DNA from: an uncultured Rhizobium sp. | GTDB lineage: Bacteria; Pseudomonadota; Alphaproteobacteria; Rhizobiales; Rhizobiaceae | DNA length: 64,000 nucleotides | Direction of reading: 5' to 3' | Assembly: GCA_945952315.1 (NCBI GenBank) | Contig: CAMFIE010000003.1 | Coordinates: 62,001 to 126,000 of the forward strand | Shown here: piece by piece, positions 44,542-53,115 of the stretch | How the letters are laid out: every line of letters starts with the position of its first letter | Position numbering within the stretch: the stretch's first letter is position 1 | The notes under the pieces: model-generated | Seen by the model: the letters and a program-made list of their open reading frames with translations, nothing else | Told to the model about the DNA's origin: nothing | Databases searched by the model: none | Program-made: the position numbers and the translations under genes

Positions 44542-45945
44542 ATGTTGTCTCCGGTGAAGATCATCCTCGGCCTCCTCAAGTCCCGCTCAGGCAATTTCGG
44601 TGTCACCACAGCGCTGATCATCGGCGTTCTGATTGCTGTCATCGGGCTTGCCATCAACGTCAACACGGCGCTCGCGCGGCGTGACCAGTTGCAACAGGTC
44701 GCTGATGCGGCGGCCTTGGCAGCAGCGGCAAGCGGCGGAAACAACCTCGCGCAGATGCGAAAGGCAGCCGATGCCTATTTCCTGGCCCAGGCTGAAAGCA
44801 AGCTTGGGTCCACGGCAACGATTTCAGACTTCACCTATGACAAGACCACGGGCCGCGTCACCCTTTCGGCGACCTCCGACGTTCCGGTCTTCATGGGCGG
44901 CGGGCTGCTGCCCTCGAGTTTTCCCGTATCCGTTCTGGCCGAAGCCGAGCAAGGGCAGGGGACGAAGATCGAGGTGGCGCTGGTTCTGGATACCACAGCC
45001 TCGATGGCCGGGCAGAAGATGACCGACCTGAAGGCCGCGGCCAATGCCATGCTGGATGTCTTTGACAAGAGCAAGAAGGACGGGCAGGACGTGAAGTTCT
45101 CGCTGGTCGTTTTTGCCAATGACGTCAATCTCGGCAAGAACAATTACCGAAATGAAAAATGGCTGAGCATTCCCGCCGATCAGGTCGTCAATTACAATAA
45201 CTGCTGGAGCCCGCTGATATCGAAGTCAGGCTGCACGATGAAAACCTGCACCTGGTACAATGACGGATCACCGGTCAACTACCAGTGTGAAGAATGCACG
45301 AATTATGTCTACGGACCCCAGACTTGCACGCCAGCTTCTTATACAAATACCTATAACGGCTGTGTTGGTTCACGGCAGTCCCCGAATGATACCAAAGACA
45401 ATTTCGCAAGCTTCAACATGCCGATACCCGGACTTTATGATGGTTGCGATGGGTATATTCCGCCCCTTATCCCGCTGACGGATAACCTGACGAAGATCCG
45501 CCAGGGCGTGAATGCGATGACCCCTTATGGTGATACCTATATTTCCCCGGGTATTCTGTGGGGCTGGTATTCGCTTTCGCCGCAGGAGCCGCTGACCGAA
45601 GGCGCAGCTTACAGCCCGACTGTGCGCAAATATGTGGTCGTGATGACAGACGGCACCAATACTCGGTCTCCGGCAGACCCGAATGCCACCTGGGGCACCC
45701 ACCACTGGGGTGGTGACACCGATGCTGCGAACCAGAACATGACGGCAACCTGCAACAATGCGAAAAAGGACGGTATCATCATGTATACGGTGACCGTCGG
45801 GATTGCGAATTCCGAGACGGACCAGCGTCTGGAGGCCTGCGCCACGGACAAGCCGATGCATTACGCCATGGATGATTCCGACAAGCTGGTGGAGGCCTTT
45901 CAGCAGATTGCGCAACAGATGCAGTCTCCACGGCTCGTGCGCTGA
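44542..45945 (+). CDS. TadG-like protein with von Willebrand factor A domain
   Basis: A 467-residue protein from ATG 44542. An N-terminal TadE/TadG-type membrane anchor (RSGNFGVTTALIIGVLIAVIGLAINVNTALARRDQLQQVADAAALAAA) is followed by a vWA domain. The MIDAS site reads VLDTTASMAG (DxTxS in place of the usual DxSxS), with a later DGTN and VVMTDGT. A Cys-rich insert (CTWYNDG...CEECTN...CTPAS...CVGS, about 215-270) is unusual and probably disulfide-bonded outside the membrane. Such proteins take part in Tad pili or surface adhesion, but no other tad gene is near. Confidence 0.8.
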   Translation: MLSPVKIILGLLKSRSGNFGVTTALIIGVLIAVIGLAINVNTALARRDQLQQVADAAALAAAASGGNNLAQMRKAADAYFLAQAESKLGSTATISDFTYDKTTGRVTLSATSDVPVFMGGGLLPSSFPVSVLAEAEQGQGTKIEVALVLDTTASMAGQKMTDLKAAANAMLDVFDKSKKDGQDVKFSLVVFANDVNLGKNNYRNEKWLSIPADQVVNYNNCWSPLISKSGCTMKTCTWYNDGSPVNYQCEECTNYVYGPQTCTPASYTNTYNGCVGSRQSPNDTKDNFASFNMPIPGLYDGCDGYIPPLIPLTDNLTKIRQGVNAMTPYGDTYISPGILWGWYSLSPQEPLTEGAAYSPTVRKYVVVMTDGTNTRSPADPNATWGTHHWGGDTDAANQNMTATCNNAKKDGIIMYTVTVGIANSETDQRLEACATDKPMHYAMDDSDKLVEAFQQIAQQMQSPRLVR

Positions 45946-45967
45946 CAGGTCGCTGCCTACGGATTGC

Positions 45968-45996
45968 AAAACCCCGGACCTTCGTCCGGGGTTTTT
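45968..45996. terminator. Bidirectional terminator between vWA and GlxA-like genes
   Basis: AAAACCCCGGAC (45968-45979) pairs with GTCCGGGGTTTT (45984-45995) around CTTC and is followed by T's. The same stem with A/T tails serves the minus-strand gene ending at 46002. Confidence 0.92.
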
Positions 45997-46001
45997 CTGT
46001 T

Positions 46002-47090
46002 TTAGTCGAACTCGCCCTCACGCTCCTGCCTGGGGGAGTGGCCAAAGCACTTGCGATAGCATTTCGAGAAATGCGAGGCGGAAACGAAGCCGCACGCCTT
46101 TCCTATATCCACCACCGGAAGCGGGGTCTTGCGAAGCATCTGCTGAGCCCTTTCGAGCCGAACACGCAGATAGAACCGCGTTGGCGCGTCCTGACCTTCC
46201 AGCTCGAACAGGCGCTCGATCTGCCGACGAGACATACCGACTTTTCGGGCAAGGGCCGAAAGGGGCAGTGGTGGTGCCGGATTGGCCTTCATCAGGGAAA
46301 CAACCGTGGCCAGCCGTGGATTGCTGATTTCAAGGGACGTCACTTCCGGCTGGCGCTGCCTCTGACGGGCGGGGCGGACCTGCTCGACCACGTGTTGATC
46401 GCAAAGTGCGGAGGCGATTTCCATGCCGAGATCACGCCGGATCACCGACAGGATAATGTCCAGCGAAGCTGTTTGTCCGGCCGATGTCATCAGATCGTCG
46501 CTGATCTCGTTGAGATGGCAATCCGCATCCACTTTCGGATAGCGCGCCTTCATTTCAGCCAGATACTGCCAGTGGATCGCGCAGCGCCGTCCGTCCAGCA
46601 ACCCGGTATCGGCGAGCAGAAAGGCGCCGCGGCCGATCCCCAGAAGCACGGTTCCGGCCTGAGCCTGTTCCTGAATGAACCGTCCAACGGCTGGAAGAAG
46701 TGAAGACCCTGCGGGGAGATCTGACGCGACGATCACCAGATCCGTCCGGGTTCCGGCCGAAAGACCGAGCCGCTCCAGTTCCAGAAGATTATTGCATTCG
46801 AGCGCAATACCCGCGGCCGATTGGACCAACCGTTGATCAGCCGAGACGAGGCGCCAGCAATAGGCCTGTCGGCCTGCGAGCCGGTTTGCAAGGGCGAAGG
46901 CTTCGATCACAGCCGTGACTGCATAGAAGCAAAAACCCGGCGTGAGCAGAAAAGTGACATGCCGGACAACCTCTTCTGTCGAGGTCGCCGAAACGTGCCG
47001 ATGCTCAGGCCCCTGTCTTCCCGGAGCCAGATCGGCGCACGAGTCGGAAGTGCTTCTCGACAGACTGGAAGCGAGGGCGGCAATGGGCAT
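46002..47090 (-). CDS. GlxA-family regulator 1 (DJ-1/PfpI + AraC-type HTH)
   Basis: A 362-residue regulator. A DJ-1/PfpI-like domain (about 45-215: VTFLLTPGFCFYAVTAVIEAFALANRLAGRQAYCWRLVS, VLLGIGRGAFLLADTGLLDGRRCAIHWQYL) lacks the usual catalytic Cys and likely binds a ligand. The C-terminal AraC helix-turn-helix (LSALARKVGMSRRQIERLFELEG, VVDIGKACGFVSASHFSKCYRKCFGHSPRQE) binds DNA. GlxA-type regulators such as GbdR and SouR sense methylated amines, so this one could sense TMAO or a product. The ATG at 47090 has GAGG upstream; 47102 is an alternative. Confidence 0.83.
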   Translation of the reverse strand: MPIAALASSLSRSTSDSCADLAPGRQGPEHRHVSATSTEEVVRHVTFLLTPGFCFYAVTAVIEAFALANRLAGRQAYCWRLVSADQRLVQSAAGIALECNNLLELERLGLSAGTRTDLVIVASDLPAGSSLLPAVGRFIQEQAQAGTVLLGIGRGAFLLADTGLLDGRRCAIHWQYLAEMKARYPKVDADCHLNEISDDLMTSAGQTASLDIILSVIRRDLGMEIASALCDQHVVEQVRPARQRQRQPEVTSLEISNPRLATVVSLMKANPAPPLPLSALARKVGMSRRQIERLFELEGQDAPTRFYLRVRLERAQQMLRKTPLPVVDIGKACGFVSASHFSKCYRKCFGHSPRQEREGEFD

Positions 47091-47143
47091 GACGGACCTC
47101 ATGAAGACGGGACGATTGGCGCTGATGGAAGGGCGCGGGCGCG

Positions 47144-47530
47144 TTATGTCTGAACATTTACCAGGCTGACGGCTGCCCGGGTGAAGGCTGCCATGATCGT
47201 CTGGCGCTGGGCGGGCGGAATTCCGGTTTCGGTCATTGCCGTCTCCATGACCGCGAGCCAGTCTTCGGCATCTTCGCGCCGAATATCCACATGGGCGTGG
47301 ATCTCGCGCAAATTCATGTGCCCGTGCTGCTCATGATAGTAGCGGCGCCCACCGAGGAAACCGCACAGGAAAGCAAATTGCGCCGGTCGAACATGGTTTA
47401 GCCCATGCCCCTTCAGATGCATGTCCATGATCGCCCGACCCTGCGGAACCGTTTCAATCAGGTCATAGAAATGATTGACCAGTTCCTGAAGTTTCGGCTC
47501 ACCACCGATCTGATCGATCATCGGCTGCAT
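47144..47530 (-). CDS. Truncated haemoglobin, group II-like
   Basis: A 128-residue globin-fold protein. IGGEPKLQELVNHFYDLIETVPQG holds the B10 Tyr. GLNHVRPAQFAFLCGFLGGRRYYHEQHGHMNLREIHAHVDI has the proximal-type His in REIHAHV, where trHb2 proteins have RxRH. DAEDWLAVM holds the conserved G8 Trp. Group II haemoglobins bind O2, NO or sulfide. It lies 9 bp after Tdm and before GlxA regulator 1, so it is probably in the tdm transcript. A link to oxygen supply or NO protection for the O2-dependent demethylation enzymes is plausible but unproven. Confidence 0.82.
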   Translation of the reverse strand: MQPMIDQIGGEPKLQELVNHFYDLIETVPQGRAIMDMHLKGHGLNHVRPAQFAFLCGFLGGRRYYHEQHGHMNLREIHAHVDIRREDAEDWLAVMETAMTETGIPPAQRQTIMAAFTRAAVSLVNVQT

Positions 47531-47539
47531 GTCTTGTCC

Positions 47540-49918
47540 TCAGCTTTGCGGGCGGGTCTTCTTCGGATCGTAGTGGGAAAGCGGCACGATGCGGGCCGGG
47601 AGCCGCTTCTGCTGGCCATCGAGCTTGCCAACCTCCAGTTCCGTTCCCGGCTCCGAATGGGCGATATCGACGCGGGCAAGCGCAATATTCTTGCCAAGCA
47701 GCGGCGAACGCATGGAGGATGTCACTTCGCCGATCTGGGCGCGGCCGATATGAAGGCAATCGCCATGGCCGACATCCACATTGGCATCGATGTCGAGACC
47801 GACAAATTTGCGTGCCGGGTGCTCCTTGCGGCGGATCAGCGCCTCGCGGCCAATGAAATTGTCCGTCTTGGTTTTCAGCGGAACCGTAAAGCCGATGCCG
47901 GCCTCGAACGGGTCCGTCTGGTCGGAAAAATCATAGCCCGCAAAGATCAGCCCGGCCTCGATGCGCACCATGTCGAGGGCAGCAAGGCCCATCGGCTTCA
48001 GGCCCAGATCACCGCCATTTGCCCAGACGGCATCATAGACTTCCGAGCCATCCTTGGGATGGCAGAAGATTTCGAAGCCGAGTTCGCCCGTATAACCCGT
48101 ACGTGAAACGACGACGGGTGCACCGGTCGGACCACCAACGCGGCCAATGGTGAAACGGAACCAGCCGAGCTCATCGATTGTCGGCTGGTGCGGTGCCGTC
48201 CAGATCATGCGCCGCATGATTTCGCGCGAATTCGGCCCCTGAACCGCGAGATTGTGCAACTGGTCCGTGGAGGAGCGCACCATCACCTGCATGCCAAGCT
48301 TTTCGGCCTGCTCGCGAATCCAGATGCCGCCGTAATCATCGCCGCCGATCCAGCGGAACTGGTCACGGCCGAGGCGGAACAGCGTGCCGTCATCGATCAT
48401 GCCACCATGCTCGTAGCACATCGCGGAATAGACGACCTGCCCCTGCGACAGCTTCTTCACATCGCGGGTCAGCACCCATTGCATCAGGGCTTCGGCATCG
48501 GGACCGGTGACTTCCCATTTGCGCAGCGGTGAAAGATCAAGCACCACCGCTTTTTCGCGGCAGGCCCAGTATTCCTCGATCGCACCATTGGCGGAATAGA
48601 CCTGCGGCAGCCAGTAGCCCTTGTATTCGACATGATGCCGCGTCTTCTCGGAAATGCGGTCGTGAAAGGCGGTTTCCTTGGTCATCTTCGGCTCCGAGGC
48701 AGGCGTAGGGCGGTAGGCAATCGAGCGGGAAAACTTTTCCTTGCCCGAATAGGTGCGAACATGGATGTCACTGAGATACCAGCCATTTGCGGGTGAAGTG
48801 TCATCCGGACAGGCGGAATTGACGCAAACAATATCGGTGAGCGCCCGGAACAGGACGTAATCGCCGGGGCGGCTCCAGGGCTCGTCGCTGATCAGAACCC
48901 CATGAGCATCGATATTGGTGTTGAAGAACAGGTTCACCGCCATCCAGCCGGGACGCGGGTCGACGCCCCTGCCCTTCAGCGCATGATTGAAATTGTCCGA
49001 GCAGTTGGCATGGCCGGGATAGCCGATATCGTCATAATATTTGGAAGCGCAGGCCATCGCGAAGGCATCATGCCGACCGACCGTGTCCTGCACAACCTCA
49101 ACCAGCGGCACCCAGTCCTGATCGTAATATTTCGAATGCAGACCGGGCATGGAATAGGCATGGCCCATGAAGGTGCGGCTGGTCGTGACATCGAGCGCAT
49201 GCTGAATGCCGCGATCGAGCTTTCGGGCGTCAAAACACTGGAAATCGGTGCACTGGCGGCCATCCACATCGAGGATCTGGATATAATCGCCCGCCTTCAC
49301 GAAATAGCTTTCTGCTGTCGCACTTTTCACCCGGAGATCAAGCAGCGGATCGGCAAGCGGATCGGGAAGATCATAGTGTCCCACAAGGCGGGGCGACGCA
49401 CGTTTCAAAAGCACGGTCACCGGCGTTGCCGTATCTTGCCGATCCGGCGCCATCGGCAGACCGGGCGCGGCGATGACGAGAGTACCCTCGTCCGCTGCGG
49501 TGAATTCCTCCGTGGCTCTGGGATGGGTATCCGGCCCGAACAGGCGGATGGCTCCAGCCTTCGCCAGATCAATCCCGCGCCGCTCCAGCCCGCGCCGCAA
49601 ACGCCCGAGCCCTTCGCCTGCCGCTTCACCGAGCGCAAGCATCGCCTTCAGACCATCGGCACTCGAATTTCCGGACTGTCCGAGAAGGGCTGCATCAATC
49701 CGGCCGTCTGCGCGGGCTGCCACCAACTCCACCGGCTGGCCGCCCTCGTCATTGATGATCGTCAGACGGTCTCCGGCCTTGATCTGCAGGACAACAGCGC
49801 CGCCGCCCGCAACCACATGCCGCTCCTCCCCGTGATGGCGCGACAACCGGTTCGGCTGGATGATGCGCGATGGCCGGGGCGGGCCGGACAAAACCTCGGG
49901 ATAGGAAAGAGCGACCAT
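47540..49918 (-). CDS. tdm: Trimethylamine N-oxide demethylase (DUF1989 + GcvT)
   Basis: A 792-residue protein from ATG 49918, with AACGAGG upstream. The N-terminal half (about 30-410) is a DUF1989 domain with Cys residues at about 290, 306, 365 and 370 (MACASKY, HANCSDN, CVNSACPDD). The C-terminal half (about 420-792) is a GcvT-type tetrahydrofolate domain (EYWACREKAVVLDLSPLRKWEVTGPDAEAL, SRTGYTGELGFEIFCHP). This is the known architecture of Tdm, which splits TMAO into dimethylamine and formaldehyde; the GcvT part can capture the one-carbon unit. Location beside the dmm and tmm genes fits. Its own promoter probably lies in the 150 bp upstream. Confidence 0.9.
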   Translation of the reverse strand: MVALSYPEVLSGPPRPSRIIQPNRLSRHHGEERHVVAGGGAVVLQIKAGDRLTIINDEGGQPVELVAARADGRIDAALLGQSGNSSADGLKAMLALGEAAGEGLGRLRRGLERRGIDLAKAGAIRLFGPDTHPRATEEFTAADEGTLVIAAPGLPMAPDRQDTATPVTVLLKRASPRLVGHYDLPDPLADPLLDLRVKSATAESYFVKAGDYIQILDVDGRQCTDFQCFDARKLDRGIQHALDVTTSRTFMGHAYSMPGLHSKYYDQDWVPLVEVVQDTVGRHDAFAMACASKYYDDIGYPGHANCSDNFNHALKGRGVDPRPGWMAVNLFFNTNIDAHGVLISDEPWSRPGDYVLFRALTDIVCVNSACPDDTSPANGWYLSDIHVRTYSGKEKFSRSIAYRPTPASEPKMTKETAFHDRISEKTRHHVEYKGYWLPQVYSANGAIEEYWACREKAVVLDLSPLRKWEVTGPDAEALMQWVLTRDVKKLSQGQVVYSAMCYEHGGMIDDGTLFRLGRDQFRWIGGDDYGGIWIREQAEKLGMQVMVRSSTDQLHNLAVQGPNSREIMRRMIWTAPHQPTIDELGWFRFTIGRVGGPTGAPVVVSRTGYTGELGFEIFCHPKDGSEVYDAVWANGGDLGLKPMGLAALDMVRIEAGLIFAGYDFSDQTDPFEAGIGFTVPLKTKTDNFIGREALIRRKEHPARKFVGLDIDANVDVGHGDCLHIGRAQIGEVTSSMRSPLLGKNIALARVDIAHSEPGTELEVGKLDGQQKRLPARIVPLSHYDPKKTRPQS

Positions 49919-50067
49919 GTCTTGCCTCGTTTTCAATGCGCGGTTTTTATCACAGGTAAAACTTGTTCATTCACATTAAATACCGATTTGTCTTCTCCAG
50001 ACAAGCGGCAAAAGCCGGGCCCGGTCAAAATCTGCGTTTACGCAAATCCCGGAAGGATGCCTGCGCC

Positions 50068-51075
50068 CTATTCGGCGGCATCGAGCCTCGGGCCAAGACC
50101 GTTGCGCATGGCCTGGGTCAGGCCGCGCTCCACCTTCGGGCTAACGCCAAAGGCCTCCTGATAATGCCGCACCATGCGGCTCGATGTGGGATAGCCGAGG
50201 GAGGCGGCAATATCGGCAATCGGATCATTGGTGTAAAGCACCCGCTGGCGGGCCTTGGCCAGGCGCAGCCTGTGATAATAACGCAAGGGGCTCTGCCCGG
50301 TTTCCAGCTTGAACTGCCGGTCGAAATGACGACCAGAAAGACCGACAGCCCGGGCGATATCGGGAATGCGCAACGGATCTTCGATATGGGTCTCGAACAG
50401 GCGGATCGCCTCGCGGATGCGGCCCGACAGACTGTCTTCGGTCGCGCCGACCCGCGCCACCGGCACCTTTTGCGAAACATCGGCATCCCGCACGAAGGGA
50501 TGCTGGAACCAGCAGGCGACCTCCGTCATGCAGTCGCGCCCGAGACGCTCCTCGATCAGCTTCAGCATCAGGTCAAAAACGGCACCGGCACCGGAAACAG
50601 TGATGCGCCGCCGTTCCTGCACGATCACCGACTGGGCGGCGGGAATATCCGGAAATTCGGCCTTGAAGGCCGCTTCATAGCACCAGTGGACCGAACAGGT
50701 TCGGTCTGCCATCAGGCCGGAGCGTGCAAGCGGAAAGATGCCGCCGGAAAAGGCGCCGAGCGTGACGCCAGTCCTGTCAAGCCAGCGCAGCCGTGCCTGC
50801 CCCCGGCGTGGATCGGTAAAATGCGCGGTTGGTGGCGAGATCAGGTAGAGCTGGTCGATGCCCTCGGCATCCTGCAGCGTCATGTCCGGTTCGAAGCCAA
50901 GTTCGGCGGAACAGCGGACCGTCTCCGCTGTTTCTGCGACCAGGCGCCAGACAAAGGCGCGCCTGCCCGCTATTTCATTGGCCGCCCGCAGCGGTTCGAT
51001 GGCCGAGGTCAGGCAGGCCATCGGAAAGCCCGGAAACATCAGAAAACCGAGGCGGAGCGGGCTTTCGGATTGCAT
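50068..51075 (-). CDS. GlxA-family regulator 2 (DJ-1/PfpI + AraC-type HTH)
   Basis: A 335-residue regulator from ATG 51075. An N-terminal DJ-1/PfpI-like domain (LGFLMFPGFPMACLTSAIEPLRAANEIAGRRAFVWRLV, GAFSGGIFPLARSGLMADRTCSVHWCYEAAF) is followed by an AraC HTH (PDIARAVGLSGRHFDRQFKLETGQSPLRYYHRLRLAKA, PIADIAASLGYPTSSRMVRHYQEAFGVSP). It shares the family and likely ligand class of regulator 1. Its start overlaps the dmmC stop as TGATG, so it is translationally coupled to the oxygenase. Confidence 0.85.
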   Translation of the reverse strand: MQSESPLRLGFLMFPGFPMACLTSAIEPLRAANEIAGRRAFVWRLVAETAETVRCSAELGFEPDMTLQDAEGIDQLYLISPPTAHFTDPRRGQARLRWLDRTGVTLGAFSGGIFPLARSGLMADRTCSVHWCYEAAFKAEFPDIPAAQSVIVQERRRITVSGAGAVFDLMLKLIEERLGRDCMTEVACWFQHPFVRDADVSQKVPVARVGATEDSLSGRIREAIRLFETHIEDPLRIPDIARAVGLSGRHFDRQFKLETGQSPLRYYHRLRLAKARQRVLYTNDPIADIAASLGYPTSSRMVRHYQEAFGVSPKVERGLTQAMRNGLGPRLDAAE

Positions 51076-52142
51076 CAGTCCTCCGGCCACCATCCGGCAG
51101 AGGTCGGCGCGCCATCATCATATTTTGAAAGCCACTTCGCCATTTCATCCCGGTTGCGCAGGAAGCCCTTGTAGGCCGCGAGGTCCGGATGGATATCACG
51201 CACCACGCGATGCAGACGGCGGCCCCATTTCGGGATCGTGACCAGTTCCTCGAACTTGCCGAGATAGGCGCGGATCGAAAAGGCAATCGCATTGGAGCGT
51301 GGCAGACGGAACAGCGCCTGCAGTTCCACGCGCAGATGCATCATGTGGCCCATATTGTCCTGATTGAGGGTGGTGCGCATATAGCCCCATTCCGGATAGG
51401 TTTCCGGTGCCGTGTCGAGCAGCGGATTGACCGTCATCGTCCAGTTGAAGCGGCGCACCGGCGCGCCATGCTGAAGCTTGAGCAGGAATTTCAGCGCCCG
51501 GTCGAAAATCCCCTTTTCATGTGCCAGTGGCACCGGCGCATGCCATTCATGGAAATTCATGCCGATATCGAAATCGAGCGACCAGTCCGCCTGGGTGGTG
51601 ACCATGCCGGCATCCACCCAGAGTGTGCCTTCGCGCTCGTCCTGCAGGGTAAAATCCCCCTGCGTCTGACGAGTGATATATTCCATCGGCCCGTAGGGCA
51701 GCGTGGTTTCATCGAGGAAGGTGAAGGTATGGTCGATGCCGAGCGGCCGGTTGATCCAGCGCCAGCGGTTGCCGTTCTTTTCAAGGCTGAACCATTGCGG
51801 ATATTCCCGCGCCTTCGATTCCATGATGAGTTCGAGCAGGTCCCAGCCCGCAAGCGTCATATGCGGGAGCGACTGGCAGCGGAGCGGATCGCGTGCGAGA
51901 ACCCGGGCGCGGTCGCGCATTTCGCTGACATAATGTTCGTCCACATCGAAGGTCTTTTCGAAGACCGAACCCTTCCGCCCCGGCACATGCGGCTCCATGT
52001 TGACGGAATACATGTAATCATCGCGGTCAAAGGGGAATGGGAAGCGACGGATCCCGGCCGGCGAGTTGCGATAGGTGAAATCATCGACAAAGGTCTCGTC
52101 GCGGAAGAACTCATCGAAAGTATATTCGACATCAAGGCTCAT
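51075..52142 (-). CDS. dmmC: Haem-dependent oxidative N-demethylase, DmmC-like (DUF3445)
   Basis: A 355-residue cytosolic protein of the DUF3445/haem-dependent oxidative N-demethylase (HODM) family: RRFPFPFDRDDYMYSVNMEP, ARDPLRCQSLPHMTLAGWDLLELIMESKAREYPQWFSLE, GTLWVDAGMVTTQADWSLDFDIGMNFHEWHAPVP and TLNQDNMGHMMHLRVELQALFRLPRSNAIAFSIRAYLG. It is the oxygenase part of dimethylamine monooxygenase, giving methylamine and formaldehyde. ATG 52142 follows AGGAGA and starts 10 bp after the reductase gene. Order in the operon matches dmmDABC; the subunit letter is from that order. Confidence 0.86.
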   Translation of the reverse strand: MSLDVEYTFDEFFRDETFVDDFTYRNSPAGIRRFPFPFDRDDYMYSVNMEPHVPGRKGSVFEKTFDVDEHYVSEMRDRARVLARDPLRCQSLPHMTLAGWDLLELIMESKAREYPQWFSLEKNGNRWRWINRPLGIDHTFTFLDETTLPYGPMEYITRQTQGDFTLQDEREGTLWVDAGMVTTQADWSLDFDIGMNFHEWHAPVPLAHEKGIFDRALKFLLKLQHGAPVRRFNWTMTVNPLLDTAPETYPEWGYMRTTLNQDNMGHMMHLRVELQALFRLPRSNAIAFSIRAYLGKFEELVTIPKWGRRLHRVVRDIHPDLAAYKGFLRNRDEMAKWLSKYDDGAPTSAGWWPED

Positions 52143-52152
52143 CACATCTCTC

Positions 52153-53115
52153 CTATCGGTCAATCACCAGCGTCTTGCCTTCAAAACGGCTGACGCAGGG
52201 CATGATCTTGGTATTCGAGGCCATATCTTCCGGCGTCAGCCAGTGATCGCGGTGATCGATCCGGCCATCGCAACGCACGACATCGGTTTCGCATTGGCCG
52301 CAGGCCCCGCCCCGGCAAAGATAGGGCGCATCAACGCCTGCCGCTTCCATGGCTTCCAGCAGCGACTGGGTGGTGCCGACGGTAATGGTTTTCTTCGAAG
52401 CCGCAAGCTCGACGGTGAAGGGAGCACCCGTGCCAGGTGCTGTGAACTCCTCGAAATGCACCGCATGATCGGCCCAACCCGCGGTGGAGGCCGTTGCACG
52501 CACCCAGTTCAGCATCCCCTTCGGGCCACAGCAATAAAGATGGGTTCCGAGCGGCTGACGGGATAGAAGGGCCGCAAGCGGCATCTGGTCGCCATTGTCA
52601 TCATAGTAGAGATGGACGCGATCACCATAGCGGGTGGTCAGGCTGTCACCATAGGCGCAGAGCGCCGGATTGCGCGTCGCATAATGCAGCTCGAAGCGGC
52701 CGCCGAAGCGGGCGAGCTGATGCGCCATGGCGAGAAAGGGTGTGATCCCGATGCCGCCGGCAATGAACAGATGCTTGCGGGCGCGATTGTCGAGCGGAAA
52801 GAGATTGACGGGATGGCTCAGCACCATATCCATGCCCGGCTTCACATGCCGGTGCATGTAAAGCGAGCCGCCCCGGCCGGTATCGTCCCTTCGCACCGAA
52901 ATCTCGTAACCGCTGCGGTCTTCCGGATCGGACATCAGCGAATAGGGATTGAGACGGCGGGTTCCGTGGTCGTCCATTTCCACAACGGTATGGGCCCCAC
53001 CCGAAAAAGCCGGCAGCAAACCGCCATCGCGGGCAACGAACCGGAAGCGCGTGATCAGGTCATTGACCTTCACGACCTCGGCCACCCTCACATTCAGCTT
53101 AGCCCCGCCACTCAT
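52153..53115 (-). CDS. dmmB: Dimethylamine monooxygenase reductase subunit, DmmB-like (PDR/VanB type)
   Basis: A 320-residue flavin/iron-sulfur reductase. The flavin-binding segment RRLNPYSLMSDP comes first, the NAD(P)H loop IAGGIGITPFLAMAH is at about 118-132, and CCGPKGML follows. A C-terminal plant-type 2Fe-2S domain has Cys at about 267, 272, 275 and 307 (YLCRGGACGQCET...MPCVSRF). It moves electrons from NADPH to the haem oxygenase DmmC. Its ATG overlaps the stop of the DmmA-like gene (ATGA), so the subunits are made together. Confidence 0.88.
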   Translation of the reverse strand: MSGGAKLNVRVAEVVKVNDLITRFRFVARDGGLLPAFSGGAHTVVEMDDHGTRRLNPYSLMSDPEDRSGYEISVRRDDTGRGGSLYMHRHVKPGMDMVLSHPVNLFPLDNRARKHLFIAGGIGITPFLAMAHQLARFGGRFELHYATRNPALCAYGDSLTTRYGDRVHLYYDDNGDQMPLAALLSRQPLGTHLYCCGPKGMLNWVRATASTAGWADHAVHFEEFTAPGTGAPFTVELAASKKTITVGTTQSLLEAMEAAGVDAPYLCRGGACGQCETDVVRCDGRIDHRDHWLTPEDMASNTKIMPCVSRFEGKTLVIDR

